Below, in pieces: positions 26,936 through 37,500 of a DNA stretch of 64,000 nucleotides. Source of the stretch: Roseovarius sp. (GTDB taxonomy: Bacteria; Pseudomonadota; Alphaproteobacteria; Rhodobacterales; Rhodobacteraceae); contig JARGOC010000005.1 of assembly GCA_029212365.1 (NCBI GenBank), positions 124,001 to 188,000 of the forward strand. Direction: 5' to 3'. The notes under the pieces were generated by a model. That model was not told the DNA's origin, made no database searches, and saw only the letters and a program-made list of their open reading frames with translations. The first letter of the stretch is position 1, and every line of letters starts with the position of its first letter. The position numbers were made by a program, and so were the translations under genes.

Positions 26936-27409
26936 ATGAACGAGACATATTCAGACACGCATTTGCGCACCATTTTGCACCGCACCAAGCGAATCGCTGT
27001 TGTGGGCATGTCGCTGAATGAAATACGCCCAAGTTTTTATGTGGCGCGATATTTGTCCCTAAAGGGGTTTGACGTGGTGCCGGTGAACCCCGGTCACGCT
27101 GGAAAAACCGCCTTTGGACAAACCGTGGTGGCCAGGCTGTCTGATATCAAAGAGCCAGTGGATATGGTCGACATCTTTCGCAAACCCGAGCATGTGCCCC
27201 CAATCGTGGATGAGGCGCTGGAGGTGTTTCCGGATTTACAGACCATCTGGATGCAGATCGGCGTTTGGCACGAAGAGGCCGCCGCAAAGGCGCGCGCGCG
27301 CGGTGTGGATGTGGTGATGAACCGCTGCCCCAAAATTGAATACCAACGCCTGATGGGCGAGCTGCGCATGGGTGGGTTCAATACCGGTGTGATATCTTCC
27401 AAACTATAA
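26936..27409 (+). CDS. CoA-binding domain protein (YccU type)
   Basis: 157 aa, a Rossmann-like CoA-binding domain: RIAVVGMSLNEIRPSFYVARYL with the glycine motif, KGFDVVPVNPGHAG, and IWMQIGVWHEEAAAKARARG, then NRCPKIEY. The family resembles the N-terminal domain of the succinyl-CoA synthetase alpha chain; its physiological role is not known. A terminator lies just upstream, so it has its own promoter. Confidence 0.88.
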   Translation: MNETYSDTHLRTILHRTKRIAVVGMSLNEIRPSFYVARYLSLKGFDVVPVNPGHAGKTAFGQTVVARLSDIKEPVDMVDIFRKPEHVPPIVDEALEVFPDLQTIWMQIGVWHEEAAAKARARGVDVVMNRCPKIEYQRLMGELRMGGFNTGVISSKL

Positions 27410-27463
27410 GGAGCGCGGCTTTGCACGTCGAAACGCACCCGAGCTTGGCCTCTCTCGTTCGGT

Positions 27464-27757
27464 TCAGATACTGGCCGCAAAATCCGCGGCAATTCGCACT
27501 TCACGCATGGGGCGCACTTTGGCAGTACATGCCGCATATATCGGATCGGCCTTATAGGCTGCCAAGGCCGCTTCATCCGCAAATTCAGCATAGACAATCA
27601 CATCAATCGGCGTGCCAGCTATCTGATCACTTTGCAGGTTTCGACCGACCTCAAAATGCTGAGAATGCGCAATGTCACCCAGCATCATCAGCCCGTCCCG
27701 GATGGCCTCTACATCTGACGACTCAGCTGCACTAAAAAATACGATATGACGGATCAT
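27464..27757 (-). CDS. Dabb-family (stress-responsive A/B barrel) protein
   Basis: 97 aa with the ferredoxin-like Dabb pattern: IRHIVFF at the start, a central helix, DVIVYAEFADEAALAAYKADP and closing strand. Such proteins form dimeric alpha-beta barrels; the substrate is unknown. Its ATG overlaps the hisE stop as ATGA, so it is the last gene of the his unit and probably cotranslated with hisE. Confidence 0.8.
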   Translation of the reverse strand: MIRHIVFFSAAESSDVEAIRDGLMMLGDIAHSQHFEVGRNLQSDQIAGTPIDVIVYAEFADEAALAAYKADPIYAACTAKVRPMREVRIAADFAASI

Positions 27758-28065
27758 TTGCCCCTCGCTGCTTTCTCACTCAGGCCCGATTGCCCCTGAC
27801 GGCGGGCCAGCTCATCCATGACATCTGACAAGGGCACAGCCTGTGAGTGCAGCATCACCAACAGGTGAAACAACACATCCGCCGCCTCACGGGTCAGCGC
27901 TGCGCGGTCGCCCTTAATGGCCTCGATGATGGCCTCCACGGCCTCTTCGCCAAATTTTTCGGCCGCTTTTTCAGGGCCTTGCGCCAGCAGCTTGGCTGTC
28001 CAGCTTTCGCTGGGGTCGGCCTCGGCGCGGTGGGCCAAAATCTGTGCCAGCTCTTCCAATGTCAT
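27754..28065 (-). CDS. hisE: phosphoribosyl-ATP pyrophosphatase
   Basis: 103 aa all-alpha pyrophosphohydrolase that hydrolyses PR-ATP to PR-AMP in histidine synthesis. The MazG-like acidic motif [14 protein letters not shown] and the [13 protein letters not shown] segment carry the metal ligands. Stand-alone form, no fused hisI. Its ATG overlaps the hisF stop by 4 bp (ATGA), and its own stop overlaps the next gene in the same way. Confidence 0.93.
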   Translation of the reverse strand: MTLEELAQILAHRAEADPSESWTAKLLAQGPEKAAEKFGEEAVEAIIEAIKGDRAALTREAADVLFHLLVMLHSQAVPLSDVMDELARRQGQSGLSEKAARGK

Positions 28066-28826
28066 GCGTCTATCCTCATCGGAATGCCGGCCTCTACCAT
28101 GTGTGATTTTGCCTCAGCAATGGTATATTCACCGAAATGGAAGATCGACGCAGCCAGCACCGCGCTGGCCCCGCCTTTGGTGACACCGTCAACCAGATGG
28201 TCAAGCGTGCCAACACCGCCCGAGGCAATTACCGGTACATTTACCGCATCACTGATTGCGCGCGTCAGAGGCAGATTGAACCCTTGTTTGGTTCCGTCAC
28301 GGTCCATGCTGGTCAGCAGGATCTCTCCGGCGCCCTTGGACTCGACCAGTTGGGCAAATTCAACCGCATCAATACCGGTTTCCTTGCGTCCGCCGTGGGT
28401 AAAAATCTCCCACTTTCCGGGGCTGACTGTTTTGGCGTCGATCGCCACGACAATGCACTGAGACCCGAATTGCTCTGCTGCTTCGCGCACCACATCCGGG
28501 TTGGCGACAGCCGCAGAGTTGAAGCTGACTTTATCAGCGCCCGCCAACAGCAAGGCGCGCACGTCCTCGGTCGTGCGCACACCCCCGCCGACAGTCAGCG
28601 GGATATAGCATTGCTCGGCTGTGCGGCGTACCACGTCAAACATGGTGCCGCGGTTTTCAACGGTCGCGGTGATGTCCAGAAAACACAATTCATCCGCACC
28701 AGCCGCATCATAGGCGCGCGCGGCATCCACCGGATCACCGGCATCAACCAGATCAACAAAGTTCACGCCCTTCACAACGCGCCCATCGGCCACGTCGAGA
28801 CAAGGAATAATACGGGTTTTGAGCAT
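28062..28826 (-). CDS. hisF: imidazole glycerol phosphate synthase cyclase subunit
   Basis: 254 aa TIM barrel. With HisH it converts PRFAR and glutamine-derived ammonia to imidazole glycerol phosphate and AICAR. Start [20 protein letters not shown]; the catalytic Asp of CLDV and the C-terminal [12 protein letters not shown] are present. The open frame continues to 29111, but the ATG at 28826 is the conserved start. The DUF302 gene is divergent upstream, so hisF is cut off from hisA. Confidence 0.96.
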   Translation of the reverse strand: MLKTRIIPCLDVADGRVVKGVNFVDLVDAGDPVDAARAYDAAGADELCFLDITATVENRGTMFDVVRRTAEQCYIPLTVGGGVRTTEDVRALLLAGADKVSFNSAAVANPDVVREAAEQFGSQCIVVAIDAKTVSPGKWEIFTHGGRKETGIDAVEFAQLVESKGAGEILLTSMDRDGTKQGFNLPLTRAISDAVNVPVIASGGVGTLDHLVDGVTKGGASAVLAASIFHFGEYTIAEAKSHMVEAGIPMRIDA

Positions 28827-28928
28827 GTTTCTGCGACTCTTAGGCCATTCACACGATTGTTTATGTTCAATCCTGCCAACATGCCAGAGGATGTGACGTA
28901 AACTATCTGAGAGTGAGGAGATTATAGT

Positions 28929-29396
28929 ATGAAAAGGTTGATTTTGGCCGGCGGTATTGCCGGTGCACTGGCCCTGATGGGAGCCCCTGCAATGGCGACA
29001 AATGATGACATTATCAAAGTTCAGGCCGCGAGCGATGTGGCCACAACCATGGACGCACTTGAGGCGGCTGTGACCGGGATCGGGGCCACGGTTTTTGCGC
29101 GCGTGGATCATTCCGGTGGCGCCAAGAATGTGGGGCTGGAGCTGGACCCGTCACAATTGTTGATTTTCGGCAACCCAAAGCTGGGTGCACCCGCGATGCA
29201 GGATGATCCTCTGGCGGGGTTGTTCTTGCCTTTGAAGGTGTTGGTTTACCGCGATGGCGCGGGGCAGGTCTGGTTGGCCTATGAAGACCCCAAGGAAACG
29301 CTGGATGATCTGGGTGGCGTGCCACAAGACGCGCAATACATTAAGAAAATGACCGGTGCCTTGGGCAAGCTGACCGCCAAAGCCGCAGGCGGCTAA
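28929..29396 (+). CDS. exported DUF302 family protein
   Basis: 155 aa with a signal peptide (about residues 1-23, ending APAMA). The rest fits DUF302: [22 protein letters not shown] and [21 protein letters not shown], then [22 protein letters not shown]. Probably periplasmic; function unknown. GAGGAG precedes the ATG. It interrupts the his gene order on the opposite strand and overlaps the end of the next gene by 4 bp. Confidence 0.88.
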   Translation: MKRLILAGGIAGALALMGAPAMATNDDIIKVQAASDVATTMDALEAAVTGIGATVFARVDHSGGAKNVGLELDPSQLLIFGNPKLGAPAMQDDPLAGLFLPLKVLVYRDGAGQVWLAYEDPKETLDDLGGVPQDAQYIKKMTGALGKLTAKAAGG

Positions 29397-29731
29397 GTGG
29401 CGCGGCGGCTGGTCTGATCAAGGGCGAAGGCCAGGGCGGCAAGTGGGATGCCAACCAGGATATAGATCTTGGCTGCCCAGATCATAAGCGGTTGTGCCTG
29501 AACCACCACCGCGCTGATGCCCGCACCGCCAATACAGCTTGAATAGCCAGACAACAACGAGCCCTCGCACCCCAGCAACGGCACCACGATTGTAGCGGCA
29601 CAGATCATTGCCACAGCCCCACCCCATGTCAGCATAGCGCGCGAAAGGGGGTGGGTGACACTGTTGCGTTTCACAAAGGCCACCACAGCGGGCATCCCAA
29701 GAAAGAAAGACAGCAATATATTACCAAGCAT
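29393..29731 (-). CDS. small multi-spanning membrane protein, hypothetical
   Basis: 112 aa with about three to four hydrophobic segments (residues about 1-20, 33-55, 65-100). No recognised motif. It lies 25 nt downstream of hisA on the same strand and so is probably cotranscribed. It overlaps the end of the DUF302 gene by 4 bp. Confidence 0.7.
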   Translation of the reverse strand: MLGNILLSFFLGMPAVVAFVKRNSVTHPLSRAMLTWGGAVAMICAATIVVPLLGCEGSLLSGYSSCIGGAGISAVVVQAQPLMIWAAKIYILVGIPLAALAFALDQTSRRAT

Positions 29732-29756
29732 GTGACTCAGGTCCCGCGTTGAGGTG

Positions 29757-30479
29757 TCATGATCTCAGTATGGACAAGGCTTTTCCCAAGTCAAACGCAC
29801 CATCATAGAGCGCGCGGCCCGATATCGCGCCATCAAGCGGCGCGCCACAATCGCGCAGCGCCAACAGATCCTCAATGGAGCTGACCCCACCCGAGGCGAT
29901 CACCGGGATCGAAACGGCATTTGCCAATGCGGCGGTGGCCTCAGTGTTGGGGCCTTTCATGGCGCCGTCACGGTTGATGTCGGTGTAAATGATGGCCGCC
30001 ACGCCTGCGTCTTCAAACGAGCGCGCCAGATCGGTGACCATTACATCGGTTTCCTCGGCCCAGCCTTTGGTGGCAACGCGCCCGTTGCGCGCATCAATGC
30101 CCACCGCCACCTGACCGGGAAAGGCCTTGGCCGCCTCGCGCACCAATTCGGGGTTTTCGACGGCCACTGTGCCTAGGATGACGCGGGCCAACCCCTTGGA
30201 CAACCAGCGCTCAATCGTGGCCATATCGCGGATACCGCCGCCCAGTTGGGCAGGCACATCACAGCGTTCCAGAATGGCCTCAACCGGGGCGGCATTCACC
30301 GGCTCACCGGCAAAAGCCCCATTCAGATCAACCAGATGCAACCACTCGCACCCGGCCTCAACAAAGGCCATGGCCTGGGCGGCCGGGTCATCGTTGAATA
30401 CCGTTACGCGCTCCATCTCTCCATGCACCAGGCGCACGGCCTGGCCATCTTTAAGGTCAATCGCGGGATAGAGGATCAT
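29757..30479 (-). CDS. hisA: ProFAR isomerase
   Basis: 240 aa TIM barrel catalysing the Amadori rearrangement of ProFAR to PRFAR in histidine synthesis. Motifs: [20 protein letters not shown] with the catalytic Asp, QLGGGIRD, and [14 protein letters not shown] with the second catalytic Asp. Homologous to HisF in the same cluster. Divergent from the DUF2147 gene. Confidence 0.96.
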   Translation of the reverse strand: MILYPAIDLKDGQAVRLVHGEMERVTVFNDDPAAQAMAFVEAGCEWLHLVDLNGAFAGEPVNAAPVEAILERCDVPAQLGGGIRDMATIERWLSKGLARVILGTVAVENPELVREAAKAFPGQVAVGIDARNGRVATKGWAEETDVMVTDLARSFEDAGVAAIIYTDINRDGAMKGPNTEATAALANAVSIPVIASGGVSSIEDLLALRDCGAPLDGAISGRALYDGAFDLGKALSILRS

Positions 30480-30615
30480 GGTGGCATTCCTGTGTTATCG
30501 GGGTATGTGCCCTTTGGCATGGGATCGCCGTAAATGCAACGCGACCCAACGTCAGGCTTGATCCGAGCCACGCCTATCGCCCACACTGCGGGCAATTCTC
30601 AGGGAGGAACACGAG

Positions 30616-31005
30616 ATGAAAAAATTCGCACTGGCCGTCGCCGCATTGGCGCTGAGCACAGGGGCCGCCTTGGCCGACCCTGTGTTGGGCACATGGAAAA
30701 CTCAGCCCGGTGATGATGGCAATTATGGTCACGTCAAGATCAGTAAATGTGGCAGCCAGATCTGTGGTGTGCTGGGGCAGGGCTATGACAGCGCGGGCGC
30801 GGCTATCGATAGCCCCAACAATGGCAAGCGGATGATTTGGGATATGAACATTGATGGTGGCGGCGCGTATTCGGGTGGCAAAATCTGGGCCCCGGACCGT
30901 GACAAGACCTACAAATCCAAAATGGCGCTGAGCGGCAACACATTGGAAGTGTCGGGCTGTGTTCTGGCCTTTTGCCGCAGCCAGAAATGGACGCGCCTAA
31001 AGTAA
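30616..31005 (+). CDS. exported DUF2147 family protein
   Basis: 129 aa with a signal peptide (cleavage likely after ALA, residue about 20). The mature part is a small beta-barrel-type domain: VLGTWKTQPGDDGNYGHVKISKCG with cysteines, YSGGKIWAPDRDKTYKSKMAL and SGCVLAFCRSQKWTR. The family is described as periplasmic with unknown role. RBS AGGGAGGAA. It sits between hisH and hisA on the opposite strand. Confidence 0.88.
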   Translation: MKKFALAVAALALSTGAALADPVLGTWKTQPGDDGNYGHVKISKCGSQICGVLGQGYDSAGAAIDSPNNGKRMIWDMNIDGGGAYSGGKIWAPDRDKTYKSKMALSGNTLEVSGCVLAFCRSQKWTRLK

Positions 31006-31031
31006 CGCGATCACAGGTGACAGACTACTGA

Positions 31032-31067
31032 GGCCCCGCATCGTCAACAGACGGCGCGGGGCTTTTT
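31032..31067 (+). terminator. rho-independent terminator after the DUF2147 gene
   Basis: GCCCCGC (31033-31039) pairs with GCGGGGC (31056-31062), with an inner CGTC/GACG extension, then TTTTT. It is 27 nt after the stop. Confidence 0.85.
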
Positions 31068-31110
31068 CTGTTGAAACTGGCTGGATGATGGGGCGGTACA
31101 GCGCGGCCCC

Positions 31111-31749
31111 TTATGGTGCCCAGCCCAGAAAATTGGCAATCATGCGCAGTCCGGTGTCTTGGCTTTTTTCAGGATGAAATTGTGTGCCGATCAGATTATC
31201 GCGCCCCACCACGGCGGTGATGTGCCCACCGTATTCCACATGTGCCAGCAGATGTGCCGGATCAGCCACCTCAAAATGATAGGAATGCACAAAATAGGCG
31301 TGCTGCCCGGTGGTGATGCCCTCAAACACCGGATGCGCGCGATCCAGTTGCAGATCATTCCAGCCCATGTGTGGCACCTTCAGCGCCTTGTCGGCTGGGG
31401 AAATCGGCTCAATACTGCCGCCGATCCAATCAAATCCGGGCGTTTCGCTGTATTCCATCCCGCGCGTGGCCATCATCTGCATACCGATGCAAATGCCCAT
31501 AAAGGGCTTGCCTGCGGTGATGACAACCTCGTCAATTGCCTCAAACACACCGCGATGATCAAAAAGCGCCTGCCGACAGGCCGGAAAAGCGCCGTCACCG
31601 GGCAACACCACCCGATCAGCCCGGCGGATCACATCGGGGTCCGAGGAGACAATAACATTGCCCGTGCCCGCCTCAGCCGCCATGCGCTGAAACGCCTTTT
31701 CAGCGGAATGCAGATTGCCGCTTTCGTAATCAACAATGACCGTGGTCAT
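31111..31749 (-). CDS. hisH: imidazole glycerol phosphate synthase glutaminase subunit
   Basis: 212 aa class-I glutamine amidotransferase that supplies ammonia to HisF. The catalytic Cys lies in FMGICIGMQMM and the His/Glu in GTQFHPEKS. It starts 5 nt after the hisB stop, so the two are an operon. Confidence 0.95.
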   Translation of the reverse strand: MTTVIVDYESGNLHSAEKAFQRMAAEAGTGNVIVSSDPDVIRRADRVVLPGDGAFPACRQALFDHRGVFEAIDEVVITAGKPFMGICIGMQMMATRGMEYSETPGFDWIGGSIEPISPADKALKVPHMGWNDLQLDRAHPVFEGITTGQHAYFVHSYHFEVADPAHLLAHVEYGGHITAVVGRDNLIGTQFHPEKSQDTGLRMIANFLGWAP

Positions 31750-31754
31750 AGCGT

Positions 31755-32342
31755 CTATAATATCCCTTTGGTGGATGGGATCGCATCCGCCTTGCGCGCA
31801 TCCACCTCAACCGCTTCGCGCAGGGCGCGCGCCACGGATTTGAATGCGGCCTCGGCTATATGGTGGCTGTTGATGCCGTGCAACTGGTCGACGTGCAGGG
31901 TGATGCCGCCATGGGTGCTGAAAGCTTGGAAAAACTCGCGCACCAGTTCGGTATCAAAGGTTTTGATCTGTGCGGTTGGCATCTGCACATTCCACACCAG
32001 ATAGGGCCGGGCAGACAGATCCAGCGCGCAGCGCACAAGCGCATCATCCATCGCCAACAGGCAACTGCCGTAACGATTGATGCCCGTCTTGTCGCCAACC
32101 GCCTCAGCCAGCGCCTGACCCAGGGCAATGCCCACATCCTCAACCGAGTGGTGATCATCAATATGTGTGTCACCCTGACAGCTGATTTTCATATCAATCA
32201 GGGAATGGCGCGCCAGCTGGTCCAGCATATGGTCAAAGAACCCAATGCCTGTGGCCATGTCATATTGACCAGTGCCATCAAGGTTGATTTCAACCGTAAT
32301 GGCAGTTTCAGCAGTTTTACGCGTGATGCAAGCTCTGCGCAT
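31755..32342 (-). CDS. hisB: imidazoleglycerol-phosphate dehydratase
   Basis: 195 aa. It dehydrates imidazole glycerol phosphate. The two Mn-binding repeats are visible as [13 protein letters not shown] with [14 protein letters not shown], and later [17 protein letters not shown]. Single-function form with no phosphatase domain. ATG at 32342 ([13 protein letters not shown]) is preferred over the ATG 6 nt earlier because the AAGGA lies 8 nt from it. First gene of the his run here; hisG, hisD, hisC and hisI are not in the window. Confidence 0.95.
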   Translation of the reverse strand: MRRACITRKTAETAITVEINLDGTGQYDMATGIGFFDHMLDQLARHSLIDMKISCQGDTHIDDHHSVEDVGIALGQALAEAVGDKTGINRYGSCLLAMDDALVRCALDLSARPYLVWNVQMPTAQIKTFDTELVREFFQAFSTHGGITLHVDQLHGINSHHIAEAAFKSVARALREAVEVDARKADAIPSTKGIL

Positions 32343-32523
32343 GGCCATCGTCCTTATGAAAGCGTTTCGCGCTGCTTATAGGGGGAAGGTGCTGATGATC
32401 CAAGGAATTCATTGCCACACCTTGGGGCGGGCGGCAATCGGGCATCACTCGTTCAGAAGGCCGGAATTTGGGCGGCTTGATGCAAGGTCTGCACCTGCGC
32501 GATTGCGGCCACCTATAAGGGGG

Positions 32524-33234
32524 TCAGGGCAAGGGGGTCAGGGCGCAAGTGCCGCGCACTTTGCGACCATCACGGAAATAATCATGCATGCCGCTTCGAT
32601 CATCCCCAAGGATCAGGGCCTGATCCATCCAGGTTGTCTCATAATTCAACGCACTGGCCATGAAATCAGTGGCCCGCCGACTGGGAACGCCGACCACGGT
32701 GTGCTCAACCCCTGGCACATCACTTGTGGCATTTAACGGATTGGAAATTTCTTCTTTCAGGATTTGCACCATCGCATTGTCCGTCATGATAAATTCACTG
32801 TCGATAATGATGATTTGCGGTGACAATTTCTGCACCAGTGACAAAAGTCGAAAATGGTCCATGACGTGGTAGAAAATCCCATAAACGGCGACCACATCGA
32901 AGGTTTCATTGCCCGCAATCAGCGCCTCAAGCCCATCGTAAAGGTCACTCTGGCGCAGTGAAACCTTGTGTTTGAAATCCGTTTCAGGGAAAGATTTGTA
33001 CCGATCCAGCAGCTCTTGCCTGATCTCGATCCCGATGACTTCTTTTGCACCGGCAGCCGCCAGAGCATATGACCAGCGCCCATCATGGCAGGCAATATCA
33101 AGGACGCGCGCGCCTTCGATCTGGGTCTGGAACGGGTCGATGATTAACCGGTGACGCGCATTGAGGCGCTCAACCGTGCGGTCATTCTCGCTGTAGGGGG
33201 GGATATCTTTGAGAAAGTTAAAAATATTGGTCAT
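32524..33234 (-). CDS. class I SAM-dependent methyltransferase
   Basis: 236 aa. Motif I is VLDIACHDGRWSYALAAAGA, an acidic residue ends strand two (GIEIRQ), and FDVVAVYGIFYHVMDH is motif IV-like. Substrate unknown; the neighbours give no pathway. About 180 bp upstream of hisB on the same strand direction but not tightly linked. Confidence 0.8.
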   Translation of the reverse strand: MTNIFNFLKDIPPYSENDRTVERLNARHRLIIDPFQTQIEGARVLDIACHDGRWSYALAAAGAKEVIGIEIRQELLDRYKSFPETDFKHKVSLRQSDLYDGLEALIAGNETFDVVAVYGIFYHVMDHFRLLSLVQKLSPQIIIIDSEFIMTDNAMVQILKEEISNPLNATSDVPGVEHTVVGVPSRRATDFMASALNYETTWMDQALILGDDRSGMHDYFRDGRKVRGTCALTPLP

Positions 33235-33586
33235 CAGCCGAAAGCGCTTTCGTCATGGAAATTGAACCTAAACCTTAGCATGATCTCGTGTTGCCAAAAC
33301 AGAAAAATTCGCTCGCTTGGGCGGGGGCAGGCACACGGTATTCCACGTTCTCCAGCAGTAAATAGACCTACCACAGATGGGCTGCAAAAGCACTTCGCGC
33401 ATGATTTGCAACAGAGGTTTGCCCCCAACCCTTACACCGGTTCTATGTCGTGCCGGGGCGCGTCATTTGCCTGTATCAGGTGAAGGGCGGTGGGCTGATT
33501 AACATGGCGCTGGTTTGCGACATCATCCGAAGACCCCCTGAAGTCAGGGTCTTAGAGGTTGTATGTCATGATAGGAAAGGACCAAT
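33235..33586. other. intergenic stretch between the methyltransferase and tRNA-Gly
   Basis: No gene is supported. At 33530-33553 a hairpin (AAGACCC/GGGTCTT-like, read on the minus strand after the tRNA) is the likely end signal for the tRNA-Gly transcript, although it lacks a T-tract. Confidence 0.5.
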
Positions 33587-33661
33587 TGGAGCGGGTGAAG
33601 AGATTCGAACTCTCGACATTTACCTTGGCAAGGTAACGCTCTACCCCTGAGCTACACCCGC
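33587..33661 (-). tRNA. tRNA-Gly (anticodon GCC)
   Basis: 75 nt with encoded CCA. Minus strand: acceptor GCGGGTG/CACCCGC, D arm with GTAGCTCAGGGGTAGAGC, anticodon loop TTGCCAA, T arm GAGAG-TTCGAAT-CTCTT and discriminator T. Confidence 0.95.
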
Positions 33662-33750
33662 TTCCTTGGGTGAGTTGCGAGATATTCAGTCTGGCGACAC
33701 ACTGCAACCCCAAAATGCGCCGGATGTGAAAAAAATAGCAAACTTCTGCC

Positions 33751-33885
33751 TCAGGGCCGGTGCTGCAAGGCCACATCCAGATACATCAGTGCCGAGGACA
33801 GCAGCAGAACAAAGAAAAACAGTAAGACCTGGCGCTTGGGGCGAAATATCTCGTGTTTTGATTTCCGGATGGTTTTGTCCGACAC
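33751..33885 (-). CDS. 44-aa single-span membrane peptide
   Basis: GTG start with GAGAGG 6-7 nt upstream. The product has a basic cytoplasmic head (SDKTIRKSKHEIFRPKRQ), then one very hydrophobic span (VLLFFFVLLLSSALMYL) and a short tail ending HRP. The charge pattern and ribosome site make a real gene likely. It resembles small inner-membrane peptides; function unknown. It lies upstream of, and on the same strand as, tRNA-Gly. Confidence 0.6.
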   Translation of the reverse strand: MSDKTIRKSKHEIFRPKRQVLLFFFVLLLSSALMYLDVALQHRP

Positions 33886-34051
33886 GCGTCCTCTCCCTTT
33901 TGGCCTGATCCCGTGAGTGGCGGGGGATCAATTAACGGTAGTGGTCAGCAGGCGGATTGCACAACAGTGGTAAAATGGGTTGGCGAGGATTTGCCGGAAC
34001 AGTCCCAAGCGGTGGCGAAAGCCTGCCAAAAGTTGGCTGTGATGTACCGAT

Positions 34052-34543
34052 TTACCAATCCAAAGGGACGGGCGGAGTGACCAGCGCGTCGTTCAGCCAA
34101 GCCCGGTTTTCCGCGTCCAGATGTGGCAGCATGATACGGGTGACATAATTGCCATATAGCTGATCATCGCGCATAAGGGACCAGTCCTGAATATCGCGGC
34201 GCGCAAAGCGGATCGTGTCTCCGGCGCTATAGCCACTCATGTGAACCGGTTCATTCGCAAGAACCCCTACGAACCCGCCACCCCTGGCTCGCGCAAAAGG
34301 CAACACCCAGATAATCTCTGACAGATCGGCATGGATCGCGACTTCAACCTTGAGGCTGGCCCCGTCAATGGATTGCTCATGCCCGTGCAGCGTGTTGCGC
34401 AGGAACTTTGGTAGCGTTTTGCGGGCCAGCGCAACGGCGGCATCTTTGATGGGGTCATTCGCGTTGAAATCCACCACCGGATCACCAGCAAAGGCGACCC
34501 CCGGCAAAATCACAACCAACCAGAGAACGAAGGCACGGATCAC
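34052..34543 (-). CDS. exported DUF2314 domain protein
   Basis: 163 aa. The GTG at 34543 is chosen: GGAG lies 7 nt upstream and the product then begins with a signal peptide (VLWLVVILPGVAFA). The mature part matches DUF2314: PIKDAAVALARKTLPKFL, then VEVAIHADLSEIIWVLPF, GGGFVGVLANEPVHM and the RFARRDIQDW block. Function unknown. It starts 4 nt after the pyc stop, so the two are cotranscribed. Confidence 0.82.
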   Translation of the reverse strand: MIRAFVLWLVVILPGVAFAGDPVVDFNANDPIKDAAVALARKTLPKFLRNTLHGHEQSIDGASLKVEVAIHADLSEIIWVLPFARARGGGFVGVLANEPVHMSGYSAGDTIRFARRDIQDWSLMRDDQLYGNYVTRIMLPHLDAENRAWLNDALVTPPVPLDW

Positions 34544-34547
34544 AGGG

Positions 34548-37500
34548 TTACTCCAATTCAATCAGCAGGTCTTTGGCGTCAATCTGGCCGCTGGCGTTAA
34601 CATGCACAGCCTTCACCGTGGCGTCACGTTCTGCATAGATGCCGGTTTCCATCTTCATGGCTTCGATGGTCAACAACAGATCGTCTTGCTTGACCTCCTG
34701 ACCAACTGTCACGGCCACGCTTGCCACCACGCCGGGCATTGGCGCGCCGATATGATTGGCATTGCCCGCCTCGGCCTTGGGGCGTTGCGCGGTCTGGGAT
34801 TTGACCAGACGGTTGGGCACCCGGATCACTCGGGGCTGGCCGTTCAGCTCAAAGAACACCCGTACTTCGCCGTCATCCTGCGTTTCGCCCACGGCTTGCA
34901 GCAGGATTTCCATGGTTTTGCCGGGGTCGATCTCTACTGAGATCTCCTCGCCCGGCTCCATGCCATAAAAGAAAGCCCGCGTTGGCAGGGTGCGTACCGG
35001 GCCATAAATCCGGTGGCGGCCCATATAATCCAGAAAGACCTTGGGATACATCAGATAGCCGTTCAGGTCTTCGTCATCGACAGCTTTGCCTTCCAGTTCT
35101 TTTGACAGGGACATACGCGCCGCATCAAGGTCCACAGGCTCCAGATGTGCTCCGGGGCGGGTCGTGTTGGGGGCGTCACCCTTCAGCACCTTGGCAACGA
35201 TCCCATCGGGAAACCCGCCCGGAGGCTGGCCCAGATTGCCGCGCATCATGTCGATAACAGAATCGGGGAAGGCCACATCAGTGTCAGGGTCTTCGACCTC
35301 GGCGCGCGTCAGGCCCTGGCTCACCATCATCAACGCCATATCACCCACCACCTTGGAACTGGGTGTGACCTTCACAATGTCGCCAAACATCTGGTTCACA
35401 TCTGCATAGGTGCGCGCAACCTCGGGCCAGCGCTCCTCCAGCCCCAATGAGCGCGCTTGCGCCTTGAGGTTGGTGAACTGCCCACCGGGCATTTCGTGCA
35501 GGTACACTTCAGATGCAGGTGCCGCGAGACCGCTTTCAAACGCCACATATTGCGCGCGCACCTGTTCCCAATAATCCGAGATTTCGCGCACATGATTGAT
35601 ATCCAGCCCAGTGTCGCGCGGCGTGTTGCGCAGCGCCTCAACAATGGACCCAAGACAGGGTTGGCTGGTGCCCCCCGAAAACGCATCCATCGCGGCATCA
35701 ACAGCATCCACACCCGCCTCAGCGGCGGCCATGATCGTGGCGCCTGCGATGCCTGACGTGTCATGCGTGTGGAAATGCACCGGGATATCGAGGCTCTCTT
35801 TCAGCGCCTTCACAAGGGCTGTGGCCGAGGCAGGTTTCAACAAGCCGGCCATGTCTTTGAGGCCCAGAATATGCGCACCGGCATCCTGCAATTCGCGGGC
35901 CATACCAACATAGTACTTCAGGTCGTATTTGGCGCGGTCGGGATCAAGAATATCCCCGGTATAGCAAATCGTGCCTTCACAGATTTTACCCGAATCCACC
36001 ACCGCATCCATGGCCACACGCATGTTTTCCACCCAGTTCAGGCTGTCAAACACGCGGAACACATCAACACCGGTTGTTGCGGCCTGGCGCACAAATTCGC
36101 GCACCACATTATCGGGGTAATTGGTATAGCCAACGCCATTGGAGGCGCGCAGCAACATTTGTGTCAGCAGGTTTGGCATCGCCGCGCGCAGCTGGCGCAG
36201 GCGTTGCCACGGACATTCCTGCAAGAACCGGTACGCCACATCAAACGTGGCCCCGCCCCAGCATTCCATGGAAAACAGCTGTGGCAGATTGGCGGCATAA
36301 CTGGGTGCAACCTTGATCATGTCGATCGAGCGCATCCGTGTGGCCAGCAAAGATTGGTGCCCGTCACGCATGGTGGTGTCGGTCAGTAGCAGTTGGGTTT
36401 GCTCCAACATCCAGTCGGCCACCGCCTTGGCGCCCTTGTCGTCTAGCAGGTTTTTGGTGCCATAGGGCGTGTGATCTTCATGCGCCTTGGGGGGCCTTGG
36501 CAGTTTCACATCCAAAGGTTTGGCGCGGTCGGTTGTTTCTGGATGGCCGTTCACAGTGATGTCGGCCAGATACGTCAGCACCTTGGTGCCCCGGTCACGC
36601 CGCTTGTCGAACTTGAACAGCTCTGGCGTCGTGTCGATGAACTTTGTGGTGTACTCATTGCTGAGGAAGGTTGGATGCTTCAGCAGGTTTTCCACAAAGG
36701 CAATATTGGTGCTGACGCCACGAATACGGAACTCGCGCAGCGCGCGGTCCATCCGGGCAATGGCGCCTTCGGGGGTCTGTGCGTGGGCCGTGATCTTTAC
36801 CAGCAGGCTGTCGTAATACCGCGTGATCACCCCGCCTGAATAGGCCGTGCCGCCATCCAGACGAATGCCCATGCCGGTGGCCTCACGAAAGGCGGTGATG
36901 CGGCCATAATCGGGGATGAAATTGTTTTGCGGATCTTCGGTGGTGATCCGTGTTTGCAGGGCGTGGCCATTCAGTGTGACCTCATCCTGACTGGCCTTGC
37001 GCGTGGCCTCAAGCAGCGTCTTGCCCTCGGCAATTTTGATCTGCGCCTGCACGATATCAATGCCGGTGACTTCTTCGGTTACGGTGTGCTCCACCTGAAC
37101 GCGCGGGTTTACCTCAATGAAGTAAAACTCCTGATTGTCCATATCCATCAGAAATTCGACAGTGCCGGCACATTCATAGTTCACATGTTTACATATTTTA
37201 TAGCCCAGCTCGCAGACTTGCGCGCGTTGTTCATCTGTCAGGTAGGGGGCAGGGGCCCGTTCCACGACCTTCTGATTGCGCCGCTGAACGGAACAATCAC
37301 GCTCAAACAGGTGATACATATTGCCGTGCTTGTCGCCCAGAATTTGCACCTCTACATGGCGCGCGCGCAGGATCATCTTTTCCAGATAGCCCTCGCCATT
37401 GCCAAATGCGGCCTCGGCCTCGCGGCGTCCTTCCAGAACCTTTTCTTCCAGCTCGCCGGCATGTTCAATCGGGCGCATCCCGCGCCCACCGCCGCCCCAG

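Noticed and set aside
26826..26940. Short frame MIWNINASFTVPR... running into the terminator upstream of the CoA-binding gene
   Set aside because: No ribosome site and it crosses the terminator hairpin.
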